Shown: positions 36,801-46,568, counted from the first letter of the stretch. The stretch is 64,000 nt of DNA from Chryseobacterium sp. ZHDP1 (GCF_018603435.1 NZ_CP075682.1:2542001-2606000); one strand, 5' to 3'. Program-made: numbers and translations. Notes: generated by a model from the sequence alone, not told the origin.

Positions 36801-37172
36801 ACCTCTAATATTTTCACGGGTTTATCCAGAGGAATGCATACTGTTTATGTTGTAAGTGCAGACGGATGTTCACCGGTTATTAAAGAATTTTTAGTATTAA
36901 ATCTTATCAATGCAATTACTCCAAACGGAGACGGGCTAAATGATGTGTTGGATTATTCAGATTTAAGAATTAAGCAAAATGTTTCAATAGAAGTTGTAGA
37001 CCGTTACGGAGCTCCTGTATACAGATCTTCGGATAAAAATTACAGATGGGACGGCAAGATTAACGGAAGACCTCTGTCTACAGGAACATACTGGTATCTG
37101 CTAAAATGGATTGAACCCGATACAAAATTACCTGTTTCATACTCAGGATGGATTTTAATTAAGAATCATTAA
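33816..37172 (+). CDS. T9SS type B surface protein 2
   Basis: 1118 residues from the ATG at 33816 with signal MKKLLLTICTFLCLLFNAQ. It is the closest relative of surface protein 1 and shares its whole architecture: IgGFc-binding-like N-terminal region, Ig-like module, CDDNFDG module, WSTGATTQ module and C-terminal ITPNGDGLNDVLDYSD sorting domain. The main difference is the repeat region: here only one copy of the repeat is present (84 residues, 35682-35933), against seven in protein 1. It therefore shows what protein 1 looked like before expansion. Export by the type IX system and a surface location are inferred from the C-terminal domain. Confidence 0.9.
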   Translation: MKKLLLTICTFLCLLFNAQLDTDHWFAPMASKSGTGNLQGYLYLSTNETTPFSVQIYNSNALYTTVQVSKGNPAQVSIPNSFLITTNPSDLFSPNSMGVYLKGTKKFFANYRFSVPNHAEIITSKGLAGLGKTFYVGMAPITGAATYVNSTIGVTATEDNTSVVISGYNPNVVFSDGSSSPTKTFTLNKGESYIVDALSTDSAVNLDGLIGAKIQSTKPISVTNGNFNGIYTNLNFTNNDILMDQAAPTDRLGKEFVVVKGNGTVVSEMETALIVATQNNTQITINGIATGITLNEGQYYMVPSNNYIQHGTGDNYNMSISANNNIYVYQLLAGVSSTTGGNEYATGGMNFIPPLSCFMPNKVDEIGFINQIGSQTFNTRLNIITQTGATVTLNGNPIATANGPYPVNGNPNWVTYTVPNITGTVTVNSTKSVTAGIAAGSGAVGYGGYFAGFSSVPVISKTGDCYLGILLQVDNTYDNYQWYLNGNSIPGATSYSINPELYGAGNYTCMVSKNNCGSLLTDPYSYTLCPPITTTTYNIGSCNTKVISPVFTNSTQAIVPGNTSIILAPTSGTATVNSATGQITYTPNAGLTADTTDSFIYYIEGNGSPASFEYFKIIINTDVLQTTNASLTSCADTNGNGTFNLNSASVTPDSGTTVQYFTNAALTGTPIAAPGNYSGPAGTIYANVTSSYGCTKVAQITLTTTPSPNINTGNYNATLCDDNFDGIVNVNFPSITPVIVTNSANFNVRYYLLQADANAGNNNTLPANWTYTANTTVYVRVDALTGSCPQVFGQINFTIGNRITLITANAATDVCDSDLSGSEAVNLNDYKNLFTANAGVSLTFYSTLANAQAGTNAISPNQNISATNTFYIRFTSATECPSTGVLTINLKSPKKSTRLADKVICPNDTTTLDAGAGFTSYLWSTGATTQSIIAGAGNYYVDLGFNGCVYRQYVKITTAESPSISKIEVSGYNATVTVTGGTPPYKYSLNGIDYQTSNIFTGLSRGMHTVYVVSADGCSPVIKEFLVLNLINAITPNGDGLNDVLDYSDLRIKQNVSIEVVDRYGAPVYRSSDKNYRWDGKINGRPLSTGTYWYLLKWIEPDTKLPVSYSGWILIKNH

Positions 37173-37223
37173 TAAATTTCAAACTTTCTTTTATTTTTCG
37201 TTAACATTTATTAAATATTATTT

Positions 37224-37231
37224 TAAATTTG
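37224..37231 (+). promoter_or_regulatory. -7 box of surface protein gene 3
   Basis: TAAATTTG 22 bases before the ATG at 37254. No clear hairpin terminator separates it from gene 2. Confidence 0.5.
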
Positions 37232-37253
37232 TAGAAATCATAATTAATTGTAT

Positions 37254-40200
37254 ATGAGAAGATTTCTACTGTCTTTCGTATTAATATTTTGTACGATTAA
37301 CGCGCTTTTTGCCCAAAGAGACACAGATCACTGGATCGCTCCGTTTTACACATCCGTTACCGGGTACACTAATGCAGTGTATCTTTCCACGGATTCTACC
37401 ACTCCGTTTGATGTAAGAATATACAACAATAATAACCTGATCCAGACCGTTTCAGTTGCAAAAGGAGCACCTGTTTCTTATACTGTTCCCGCCAGTCTTA
37501 TTAACGGAACAACAAGCACAGATGCTTTTACAGTGGGGACAAAAGGATTATATTTAAAAGGCGACAAGCCTTTTTACTGCACTTTACGATCTGCTCAGAC
37601 CGCTCATGGTGAAATCATAACCTCGAAAGGCAAAGCAGGGATCGGGAAAAAATTCTATGTAGCGGCAACTCCCAGTACGGCAAACAGCTCCAGTAATAAT
37701 TTCACTGCAGGAATTCTTGCCACAGAAGATAATACGTCGGTTACCGTATCATGGAATACCGCAGGTTTAGTTTTTATCGGAGGTACCCCCGGAGGAAACT
37801 CACAGACATTTACTCTGAATAAAGGGCAGTCTTATATTTTGGCAGGAAATCATTTAACTTCAGCCAATTTAAATGGATTTATCGGCGCCAAAGTGGTTTC
37901 AGACAAACCTGTAACCCTTACCAACGGAAATGCGAACGGAAATTTTGCAACAAACACTTCTGATGGTTCCGATTTAATTATGGATCAGTCTGTTCCGGTG
38001 GAAAGACTCGGAAATACTTTTGCCATGGTAAAAACCAAAGCAACCAATCCTACTTTGAATATGGAAGGAGGAATCATAATTGCGACAGAAGACAATACTG
38101 AAATATATATCAACGGTTCCACTACTGCTGTTGCCACAATTAATGAAGGGCAATGGTACAGAATCAATGAAACCAGCTATGTAGAACAAAATCCGGGAAG
38201 CGGACATTTTAATATGTTCATTTCCACTTCTAAAAATGTATATTTATATCAGTTCATAGGCATTCAGGGATTCTCTTACAATGGAGGATACAATTACATT
38301 CCACCGCTAAACTGTTTCCTTCCGAGAAAAATTGATGAGGTGGGAAAAATTAATGAAATGCCCGGCATCGCAACAAGCAATATTACTTTTTTAAAGCTTA
38401 ATATTCTTACAGAAGCTGGAGCTGCTGTTACATACAGCATAGATGGCGGACCGGCAACCACTCCAACTGCTGCTCAGGGACCTTATCCTTTAACAGGAAA
38501 CACAAACTGGGTAACCTATGCCATTGAAAATCCGACAGGAAACTTAACCATTAATTCAACAAAAGCTGTAACGGCAGGGATTAACGGAGGATATGGAACA
38601 GCGGGTTACGGAGGCTATTTCGCAGGATTCTCTTCTATTCCGATCATTGCGAAAAAAACCGGGGAATGCGTACCCGGAATTATCCTTGAAGTGGACGACA
38701 GCTATGAAACTTATCAGTGGTATCTGAACGGAAACCCGATTCCCGGAGCTACACAAAATGTGTACACGCCTACCGTAGCCGGAAATTATACCGTGAAAGT
38801 AACCATGGGAACATGCCTGCCGGTAACAACACCGATCTATAAAGTTTTTTCATGCGTAAAAAACACAACTGCTGCTCTTAATGCATGTGCTACGAAAGTC
38901 ATTACTCCTGCTTTCTCGTTCACCACAACACAGACTCCCGTGGCAAGTACGGTAACTATTCTTACCTATCCTGCAAATGGTACAGCAACCGTAAACTCTT
39001 CGGGGCAGATTACCTACATTCCGAATCCCGGATATTTAGGTCCCGATACTATTGTTTACCAGTTCTGCGGAAATGCTCCCGAATTTATAGACTGTGAAAA
39101 GGTAACGTTAAATCTTACCGTAGTACCGTTCATTTTAACAGATACTACTATTAAAGCATGCCAGTACAACGGTAAAGGGTTCTTTGATCTTACTTCAGCC
39201 AATGTAACAACTTACACTCCGGTTGTGAAGAAGTTCTATCCTACCCTTGCCGATCTGAATGCAGCAACCAATGAAATTACAAACCCTGCCAGTTATCTTT
39301 CGGCAGCAGGAAATGTTTATGTAAAAGTAACCACCAATGAAGGTTGTACAGGAAATGCTAAAATTACTTTAGCCTATCTTCCGACTCCGGTGGTGATGGA
39401 AGCTACCATCAGCGAATGTTACCTTGAAAATAATGAAACAAAGGCTGCATTTAATCTTTCGCTTGCCAATGTTTCAGCCGAATCGCCGATTACCAAAAAG
39501 TACTATCCTACTTTTGTAGATGCAAGCAACGGAACCAATGAAATATTAAATCCTTTGGCGTATGTTTCAGGGAATACTTCGGTTTACATCAGGGTTTACA
39601 ACTCAAACGGATGTTATGCTATTGCCAAAGTGAACCTCGTGGTGATTCCTCCGAAAAGATCAGCTGTTCTTGTGGATAAAATCATCTGTATCGATGGCAG
39701 AACAAATCTTGATGCAGGACCGGGTTATCAGTCCTATCTGTGGAGCACGGGAGCAACCACTCAGGTTTTATCGGGAGTTCCTGTTGGAGATTACTGGGTA
39801 ATTCTTAAAGACAACGGATGCTCTGTAAAACAGTTCGTAAGTGTGAAAAAAGCGGTAGATCCTGTGATTTCAGAAATTGAAATTTCAAACAATACCGCAA
39901 CGGTAAAAGTAACCGGAGGACAGGCGCCTTACAAATACGCTGTGGATTCTCCGGCAAACTGGCAGGATTCCAATGTATTCACAGGGCTTTCAAGAGGGCA
40001 GCATACTTTTTATGTGAAAGATGCATACAACTGTACCCCGATCTTTGTAGAAGTAACCGTACCGAATTTATTAAATGCCATCACGCCGAACGGTGATAAT
40101 AAAAATGATTTCATCGATTACAGCGAGCTGGCTTACAAAGAAAATTTAAGCTTTGTGGTCTATGACAGATACGGAAATAAAATCTTTACAGGGAATAAAT

Positions 40201-40346
40201 TCAATAATTACAAATGGGACGGTAAACATTTTGACAAGAAAATTGTGACGGGAACCTACTGGTACCACATCAACTGGAATGAACCCAACAAGGAAAAAAC
40301 ACCAATCAAATATTCAGGATGGATCCTTGTTAAAAATATTGACTAA
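37254..40346 (+). CDS. T9SS type B surface protein 3
   Basis: 1030 residues from the ATG at 37254 (MRRFLLSFVLIFCTINALFAQ signal peptide). It has the IgGFc-binding-like N-terminal region (ATEDNTSVTVSWN; MDQSVPVERLGNTF), an Ig-like DSYETYQWYLNGNPIPGA module, a cadherin/Ig-like GTATVNSSGQITYIPNPGY module, a WSTGATTQ module and the type B C-terminal domain with ITPNGDNKNDFIDYSE. From residue 476 to the stop it is almost identical to protein 4, while its first 475 residues differ clearly. It lacks the 83-residue repeats of proteins 1 and 2. Confidence 0.9.
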   Translation: MRRFLLSFVLIFCTINALFAQRDTDHWIAPFYTSVTGYTNAVYLSTDSTTPFDVRIYNNNNLIQTVSVAKGAPVSYTVPASLINGTTSTDAFTVGTKGLYLKGDKPFYCTLRSAQTAHGEIITSKGKAGIGKKFYVAATPSTANSSSNNFTAGILATEDNTSVTVSWNTAGLVFIGGTPGGNSQTFTLNKGQSYILAGNHLTSANLNGFIGAKVVSDKPVTLTNGNANGNFATNTSDGSDLIMDQSVPVERLGNTFAMVKTKATNPTLNMEGGIIIATEDNTEIYINGSTTAVATINEGQWYRINETSYVEQNPGSGHFNMFISTSKNVYLYQFIGIQGFSYNGGYNYIPPLNCFLPRKIDEVGKINEMPGIATSNITFLKLNILTEAGAAVTYSIDGGPATTPTAAQGPYPLTGNTNWVTYAIENPTGNLTINSTKAVTAGINGGYGTAGYGGYFAGFSSIPIIAKKTGECVPGIILEVDDSYETYQWYLNGNPIPGATQNVYTPTVAGNYTVKVTMGTCLPVTTPIYKVFSCVKNTTAALNACATKVITPAFSFTTTQTPVASTVTILTYPANGTATVNSSGQITYIPNPGYLGPDTIVYQFCGNAPEFIDCEKVTLNLTVVPFILTDTTIKACQYNGKGFFDLTSANVTTYTPVVKKFYPTLADLNAATNEITNPASYLSAAGNVYVKVTTNEGCTGNAKITLAYLPTPVVMEATISECYLENNETKAAFNLSLANVSAESPITKKYYPTFVDASNGTNEILNPLAYVSGNTSVYIRVYNSNGCYAIAKVNLVVIPPKRSAVLVDKIICIDGRTNLDAGPGYQSYLWSTGATTQVLSGVPVGDYWVILKDNGCSVKQFVSVKKAVDPVISEIEISNNTATVKVTGGQAPYKYAVDSPANWQDSNVFTGLSRGQHTFYVKDAYNCTPIFVEVTVPNLLNAITPNGDNKNDFIDYSELAYKENLSFVVYDRYGNKIFTGNKFNNYKWDGKHFDKKIVTGTYWYHINWNEPNKEKTPIKYSGWILVKNID

Positions 40347-40370
40347 AAGACTAAAAAGAAGAATTATTAA

Positions 40371-40399
40371 AGCCACGAATCTAAATCGTGGCTTTTTTA
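40371..40399 (+). terminator. Terminator after surface protein gene 3
   Basis: AGCCACGA (40371-40378) pairs with TCGTGGCT (40386-40393), loop of seven bases, T run. An identical hairpin follows gene 4. Confidence 0.8.
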
Positions 40400-40454
40400 T
40401 GTATTTATAAGTTTTTTTTTGAGAATATTATTAAGAACATATTAAATATTCTAT

Positions 40455-40462
40455 TATTTTTG
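40455..40462 (+). promoter_or_regulatory. -7 box of surface protein gene 4
   Basis: TATTTTTG 22 bases before the ATG at 40485. From here into the coding region the sequence matches gene 5 almost base for base, but the -33 region differs. Confidence 0.5.
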
Positions 40463-40484
40463 CAAGAATCCTAATTCTATAATT

Positions 40485-43400
40485 ATGAATAAAATTCTAC
40501 TGTCTTTTGTATTAATGTTTTTCAGCATTAGTACCATATTTGCACAGAGGGATACAGAGCACTGGATTGCACCTTATTATGCATCCACAACAGGATATAC
40601 CAATGCCGTATATCTTTCTACTGACTCTACCACCCCGTTTGATGTGAAAATCTACAGCAACAATGCACTGCTTACTACTGTGACTATCAGCAAAGGAAAT
40701 CCTCAAACGTATTCGGTTCCTCTTGTAAATATAACAGCTACAGCTACAACAGATGCTTTTACTGTAATCAATAAAGGGCTTTATCTGAAAGGTGATAAGC
40801 CATTTTACTGTACTCTAAGATCTGCTCAGACCGCTCATGGTGAAATTATTACTTCAAAAGGGAAGGCCGGAATCGGGAAACTGTTCTTCGCAGCCAATGC
40901 GCCTAATACCAGCGCAGGAACAGGCACTTCTAATAATTTCACGGCAGGTATTTTAGCAACGGAAGACAATACTCAGGTTACTGTTACATGGACAACTTCA
41001 GGAATTCAGTTCATAGGGGCTCCTTCAACTTTTACTGGAAATTCTCAAACTTTTACTTTAAATAAAGGACAGTCTTATATATTAGCAGGAAACAATGGTA
41101 CCTCGGCAAACCTTACCGGATTCATCGGGGCAAAAGTTGTTTCGGATAAACCCATTAGTTTAACCAATGGTAGTGCAAACGGAAATTTCGGTGCAGGAAC
41201 TTCTGGCGGTTCAGATTTAATTATGGACCAGTCTGTTCCTGTGGAAAGACTAGGGAATACTTTTGCCATGGTAAAAACAAGGTCTACTGCTCCGGCAGAA
41301 AATATGGAGGGCGGAATTGTAATTGCGACAGAAGACAACACACAGATATTTGTAAATGGCGGAACCACTCCGTTAGCGACAATCAATGCTGGAGAATGGT
41401 ATCGAATCAATGAAACTAATTATGTTCAGCAGGGAACAAGCGGACATTTCAATATGCTGGTTTCCACTTCTAAAAATGTATATCTTTATCAATTGGTAGG
41501 GGTAGGTACAGCAAATAATACAGGAGGATACAATTATATTCCGCCGCTAAACTGTTTCCTTCCGAGAAAAATTGATGAGATCGGAAAGATCAACGAAATG
41601 CCTGGTATTTCAGGCATCACTTTAAAATTAAATATTTTAACAGAGACAGGAGCCGCAGTTACGTACAGTATTGATGGCGGACCCGCAACCACTCCAACTG
41701 CCGCTCAGGGACCTTATCCGTTAACAGGAAATACAAACTGGGTAACCTATGCTATTGATAACCCTACAGGAAATGTGACGGTAACCTCAACAAAAGCTGT
41801 AACAGCCGGAGTAAACGGAGGATACAGTACCGCAGGTTACGGTGGGTATTTTGCAGGATTCTCTTCAATTCCTTTAATTGCAAAACAGACAGGAGACTGT
41901 ATTCCGGGGATTATCCTTGAAGTGGACGACAGCTATGAAACTTATCAGTGGTATCTGAACGGAAACCCGATTCCCGGAGCTACACAAAACGTCTACACGC
42001 CTACCGTAGCCGGAAATTATACCGTGAAAGTAACCATGGGAACATGCCCGCCGGTAACAACACCGATCTATAAAGTTTTTTCATGCGTAAAAAACACAAC
42101 TGCTGCTCTTAATGCATGTGCTACGAAAGTCATTACTCCTGCTTTCTCGTTCACCACAACACAGACTCCCGTGGCAAGTACGGTGACTATTCTTACCTAT
42201 CCTGCAAACGGTACAGCAACCGTAAACTCTTCTGGGCAGATTACCTACATTCCGAATCCCGGATATTTAGGTCCCGACACCATCGTTTACCAATTCTGCG
42301 GAAATGCTCCCGAATTTATAGACTGTGAAAAGGTAACGTTAAATCTTACCGTAGTACCGTTTATTTTAACAGATACTACTATCAAAGCATGCCAGTACAA
42401 CGGTAAAGGGTTCTTTGATCTTACTTCAGCCAATGTAACAACTTACACTCCGGTTGTGAAGAAGTTCTATCCTACCCTTGCCGATCTGAATGCAGCAACC
42501 AACGAAATCACAAACCCTGCCAGTTATCTTTCGGCAGCAGGAAATGTTTATGTAAAAGTAACCACCAACGAAGGATGTACAGGAAATGCTAAAATTACTT
42601 TAGCCTATCTTCCGACTCCGGTGGTAATGGAAGCTACCATCAGCGAATGTTACCTTGAAAATAATGAAACAAAAGCTGCATTTAATCTTTCGCTTGCCAA
42701 TGTTTCAGCCGAATCGCCGATTACCAAAAAGTATTATCCTACTTTTGTAGATGCAAGCAACGGAACCAATGAAATATTAAATCCTTTGGCATATGTTTCA
42801 GGGAATGCTTCGGTTTACATCAGGGTTTACAACTCAAACGGATGTTATGCTATTGCCAAAGTGAACCTCGTGGTGATTCCTCCGAAAAGATCAGCTGTTC
42901 TTGTGGATAAAATCATCTGTATCGATGGCAGAACAAATCTTGATGCAGGACCGGGTTATCAGTCCTATCTGTGGAGCACGGGAGCAACCACTCAGGTTTT
43001 ATCGGGAGTTCCTGTTGGAGATTACTGGGTTATCCTTAAAGACAACGGATGTTCTGTAAAACAGTTTGTAAGCGTGAAAAAAGCGGTGGATCCTGTGATT
43101 TCAGAAATCGAAATTTCAAACAATACCGCAACGGTAAAGGTGACAGGAGGACAGGCGCCTTACAAATACGCTGTCGATTCTCCAGCAAACTGGCAGGATT
43201 CCAACGTATTCACAGGGCTTTCAAGAGGACAGCATACTTTTTATGTGAAAGATGCATACAACTGTACCCCGATCTTTGTAGAAGTAACCGTACCGAATTT
43301 ATTAAATGCCATCACGCCGAACGGTGATAATAAAAATGATTTCATCGATTACAGCGAGCTTGCTTACAAAGAAAATTTAAGTTTCGTGGTCTATGACAGA

Positions 43401-43577
43401 TACGGAAATAAAATCTTTACAGGAAATAAATTCAATAATTACAAGTGGGACGGTAAACATTTTGACAAGAAAATTGTGACGGGAACCTACTGGTACCACA
43501 TCAACTGGAATGAACCCAACAAGGAAAAAACACCAATCAAATATTCAGGATGGATCCTTGTAAAAAATATTGACTAA
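40485..43577 (+). CDS. T9SS type B surface protein 4 (mosaic)
   Basis: 1030 residues, signal MNKILLSFVLMFFSISTIFA. The architecture is that of protein 3. The first 76 residues and the leader match protein 5 nearly perfectly, and the N-terminal region stays protein 5-like to about 41.9 kb. From 41910 to the terminator (43630) it matches protein 3 nearly base for base, with scattered silent changes and only two residue differences noticed (Leu/Pro in GTCxPVTTP, Thr/Ala in GNxSVYIRV). It is therefore a mosaic of its two neighbours. Exported and surface-exposed by inference from its type B C-terminal domain. Confidence 0.9.
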   Translation: MNKILLSFVLMFFSISTIFAQRDTEHWIAPYYASTTGYTNAVYLSTDSTTPFDVKIYSNNALLTTVTISKGNPQTYSVPLVNITATATTDAFTVINKGLYLKGDKPFYCTLRSAQTAHGEIITSKGKAGIGKLFFAANAPNTSAGTGTSNNFTAGILATEDNTQVTVTWTTSGIQFIGAPSTFTGNSQTFTLNKGQSYILAGNNGTSANLTGFIGAKVVSDKPISLTNGSANGNFGAGTSGGSDLIMDQSVPVERLGNTFAMVKTRSTAPAENMEGGIVIATEDNTQIFVNGGTTPLATINAGEWYRINETNYVQQGTSGHFNMLVSTSKNVYLYQLVGVGTANNTGGYNYIPPLNCFLPRKIDEIGKINEMPGISGITLKLNILTETGAAVTYSIDGGPATTPTAAQGPYPLTGNTNWVTYAIDNPTGNVTVTSTKAVTAGVNGGYSTAGYGGYFAGFSSIPLIAKQTGDCIPGIILEVDDSYETYQWYLNGNPIPGATQNVYTPTVAGNYTVKVTMGTCPPVTTPIYKVFSCVKNTTAALNACATKVITPAFSFTTTQTPVASTVTILTYPANGTATVNSSGQITYIPNPGYLGPDTIVYQFCGNAPEFIDCEKVTLNLTVVPFILTDTTIKACQYNGKGFFDLTSANVTTYTPVVKKFYPTLADLNAATNEITNPASYLSAAGNVYVKVTTNEGCTGNAKITLAYLPTPVVMEATISECYLENNETKAAFNLSLANVSAESPITKKYYPTFVDASNGTNEILNPLAYVSGNASVYIRVYNSNGCYAIAKVNLVVIPPKRSAVLVDKIICIDGRTNLDAGPGYQSYLWSTGATTQVLSGVPVGDYWVILKDNGCSVKQFVSVKKAVDPVISEIEISNNTATVKVTGGQAPYKYAVDSPANWQDSNVFTGLSRGQHTFYVKDAYNCTPIFVEVTVPNLLNAITPNGDNKNDFIDYSELAYKENLSFVVYDRYGNKIFTGNKFNNYKWDGKHFDKKIVTGTYWYHINWNEPNKEKTPIKYSGWILVKNID

Positions 43578-43601
43578 AAGACTAAAAAAAAGAATTATTA
43601 A

Positions 43602-43630
43602 AGCCACGAATCTAAATCGTGGCTTTTTTA
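43602..43630 (+). terminator. Terminator after surface protein gene 4
   Basis: Same AGCCACGA/TCGTGGCT hairpin as after gene 3, at the same distance from the stop codon; part of the duplicated 1.7-kb segment. Confidence 0.8.
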
Positions 43631-43660
43631 TGACATAATGTTATCATTTAACAAATATAA

Positions 43661-43694
43661 TTTGAAGGTATAACAGAAAATTCCGTTATTTTTG
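43661..43694 (+). promoter_or_regulatory. Promoter of surface protein gene 5
   Basis: TTTG at 43661-43664 and TATTTTTG at 43687-43694, spacer 22 bases, 22 bases before the ATG at 43717. The -33 box is not found before gene 4, although everything from the -7 box on is near-identical. Confidence 0.55.
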
Positions 43695-43716
43695 CACGAA
43701 TCCTAATTCTATAATT

Positions 43717-46536
43717 ATGAATAAAATTCTACTGTCTTTTGTATTAATGTTTTTCAGCATTAGTACCATATTTGCACAGAGGGATACTGAGCACTGGATT
43801 GCGCCTTATTATGCATCCACAACAGGATATACCAATGCCGTATATCTTTCTACTGACTCTACCACCCCGTTTGATGTGAAAATCTACAGCAACAATGCAC
43901 TGCTTACTACTGTGACCATCAGCAAAGGAAATCCTCAAACGTATACAGTGACCGCAAATCTTATTTCCGCAACAACTCCATCGGAAGCCCTTCAGGTCAT
44001 TACAAAAGGATTGTACTTAAAAGGCGACAAACCTTTTTACTGTACTTTAAGATCCGCCCAGACTTCTCACGGAGAAATTATTACTTCTAAAGGGAAGGCC
44101 GGAATCGGGAAACTATTCTTTGTAGCTAATCCTCCCAATACAAACGCAGGGACGGGTACTTCTAATAATTTCACGGCAGGTATTTTAGCAACGGAAGACA
44201 ATACTCAGGTTACTGTTACATGGAATACTTCCGGACTGGTATTTTTAGGGGGAACTCCTTCCGGAGCCAACTCACAGTCATTCACACTGAACAAAGGTCA
44301 GTCTTACATTATGGCCGGAAACAATGGTACCTCGGCAAACTTTACCGGATTCATCGGGGCAAAAGTAGTTTCGAACAAACCCATCACATTAACCAACGGA
44401 AGTGCAAACGGAAATTTCGGAGCATTAAGTTCAAGCGGTTCAGATTTAATTATGGACCAGTCTGTTCCTGTGGAAAGACTCGGGAATACCTTTGCCATGG
44501 TAAAGACAAGGTCTACCGCTCCGGCAGAAAACATGGAGGGTGGAATTGTAATTGCGACAGAAGACAATACACAGATTTTCATTAACGGAGCTACCGCTCC
44601 TATTGCCACAATCAATGCAGGAGAATGGTACAGAATTAATGAAACAAACTACATCCAGCAAGGAGGTGCAAGCGGACACTTTAATATGTTTATTTCTACT
44701 TCCAAAAATGTATATTTATATCAATTGGTGGGTGTAGGAACGGAAAATAATACTGGAGGATACAATTATATCCCGCCGTTAAACTGTTTCCTTCCGAGAA
44801 AAATTGATGAGATCGGAAAGATCAACGAAATGCCTAGTGTTTCCGGAGTAACCTTAAAGCTTAATATTCTTACAGAAGCCGGAGCTGCTGTTACGGTGAA
44901 TGGAGCCACTCCAACTGCTGCTCAGGGACCTTATCCGTTAACAGGAAATACGAACTGGGTAACTTATGCTATTACAGGAATTACAGGAAATGTGACGGTA
45001 ACCTCAACAAAAGCTGTAACAGCCGGAGTAAACGGAGGATACAGTACGGCAGGTTACGGAGGATATTTCGCCGGATTCTCTTCTATCCCTTTAATTACAA
45101 AACAGACGGGAGACTGTATTCCCGGACTTGTTCTTGAAGTGGACGACAGTTATGAAACCTACCAATGGTTCCTAAACGGGAATCCTATTCCCGGAGCCAA
45201 TTCGAATAGCTATACTCCGACAGTAGCGGGAAATTATACGGTAAGAATTACTGTGGGATCATGCGTTCCTGCCATCACTCCGGTTTATAAAGTGTATACA
45301 TGTCTTCAGAAATCCACAAAAGCTCTTACAGTTTGCGAAGGCTTCCAGGCAGTGGTTCCGTCTTTTACAAATTCTACTCAGACTTACGTCCCGAGCACCG
45401 TAACAATTGTTACTCCTCCAACAAATGGTTCTGCGGTTATTGATCCGAACGGAGTCATCATTTATACACCTAATTTCGGTTTTACGGGTATAGATACTAT
45501 TGTTTATAAATTCTGTGGAAATGATCCTGATTTTACAGATTGTGAGCAGGTAACTTTAACGTTAACTGTTTCTGCAAGTCCTACAGTAACGGATGCAACA
45601 CTGAGATCATGTTTTATTCCGTCTAATCCTGCTACGGCATTATTTGACCTTACAACGGCTCTTGTATCTACCACTACAGGAATTACAAAAAAATATTATC
45701 CTTCTTTAACGGATGCACAGCTCGGAACCAATGAAATCATTAATCCGGCGAACTATATTGCACCAAACGGAGTCGTTTTCGTAAAAGTAAGCAACGCAAA
45801 CGGATGTTTCAGAATTGCCAAAGTTACATTAATTGTTCTCCCTCCGGTTTACTCCAGTATTTTGCAGGATAAAATTATCTGTATTGAAAATAAAACAACG
45901 CTAGATGCAGGTCCCGGATTTACTGCCTATTTATGGAGTACAGGAGCAACTACACAGTCGATCAGCAATGTCACTACAGGAACTTACTGGGTAGATCTTA
46001 AAACCGGAAATTGCGTAACAAGACAGACGGTAAAAGTATACGCCTCAGAACAGCCTGTTATTTCAAACATTGATATTTCAAACAATACCGTTACGGTAAA
46101 TGTATTGGGAGGAACTGCTCCTTACCAATATTCAATAGATAATATTCACTGGCAGGATTCTAATGTACTTACAAATGTTCCGAGAGGAAATAATACGTTC
46201 TACGTAAAGGATTCTTATAACTGTTCTCCAATGCAGGTAGAGGTTACCGTACCTAATCTTATTAACGTAATTACGCCAAACGGAGATGGTGTAAACGATA
46301 TGATTGATTATTCCGCGTTAGGAAACAAGAAAAACCTTGTGTTCAATATTTACGACAGATACGGAGCAAAAATGCATCAGGGAAATAAAGAAAACGGATA
46401 TAAATGGGATGGCGCAGTGGGCGGCAAAAAAGTACCTACAGGAAACTATTGGTACGATGTAAGCTGGAACGAGCCAAACGGTAAGCAGACTCCGATTAAA
46501 TATTCCGGATGGATTCTAGTGAAAAACAGAAATTAA
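43717..46536 (+). CDS. T9SS type B surface protein 5
   Basis: 939 residues, the shortest of the array. The same signal peptide and first 76 residues as protein 4 are followed by an IgGFc-binding-like N-terminal region that differs moderately from it. Next come an Ig-like module (ETYQWFLNGNPIPGAN), a GSAVIDPNGVIIYTPNFGF module, one short repeat-like module, the WSTGATTQ module and the sorting domain ITPNGDGVNDMIDYSA. It lacks one roughly 80-residue module present in proteins 3 and 4. Expected to be exported by the type IX system. Confidence 0.9.
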   Translation: MNKILLSFVLMFFSISTIFAQRDTEHWIAPYYASTTGYTNAVYLSTDSTTPFDVKIYSNNALLTTVTISKGNPQTYTVTANLISATTPSEALQVITKGLYLKGDKPFYCTLRSAQTSHGEIITSKGKAGIGKLFFVANPPNTNAGTGTSNNFTAGILATEDNTQVTVTWNTSGLVFLGGTPSGANSQSFTLNKGQSYIMAGNNGTSANFTGFIGAKVVSNKPITLTNGSANGNFGALSSSGSDLIMDQSVPVERLGNTFAMVKTRSTAPAENMEGGIVIATEDNTQIFINGATAPIATINAGEWYRINETNYIQQGGASGHFNMFISTSKNVYLYQLVGVGTENNTGGYNYIPPLNCFLPRKIDEIGKINEMPSVSGVTLKLNILTEAGAAVTVNGATPTAAQGPYPLTGNTNWVTYAITGITGNVTVTSTKAVTAGVNGGYSTAGYGGYFAGFSSIPLITKQTGDCIPGLVLEVDDSYETYQWFLNGNPIPGANSNSYTPTVAGNYTVRITVGSCVPAITPVYKVYTCLQKSTKALTVCEGFQAVVPSFTNSTQTYVPSTVTIVTPPTNGSAVIDPNGVIIYTPNFGFTGIDTIVYKFCGNDPDFTDCEQVTLTLTVSASPTVTDATLRSCFIPSNPATALFDLTTALVSTTTGITKKYYPSLTDAQLGTNEIINPANYIAPNGVVFVKVSNANGCFRIAKVTLIVLPPVYSSILQDKIICIENKTTLDAGPGFTAYLWSTGATTQSISNVTTGTYWVDLKTGNCVTRQTVKVYASEQPVISNIDISNNTVTVNVLGGTAPYQYSIDNIHWQDSNVLTNVPRGNNTFYVKDSYNCSPMQVEVTVPNLINVITPNGDGVNDMIDYSALGNKKNLVFNIYDRYGAKMHQGNKENGYKWDGAVGGKKVPTGNYWYDVSWNEPNGKQTPIKYSGWILVKNRN

Positions 46537-46568
46537 TTTTAAATATTCTTTAAAAAATATTCTCCGAA

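Noticed and set aside
37254-43630. Near-identical surface genes 3 and 4 as an assembly duplication
   Set aside because: Their first 475 residues differ clearly and silent changes are scattered through the matching part, so two real genes are more likely, though long reads should confirm.
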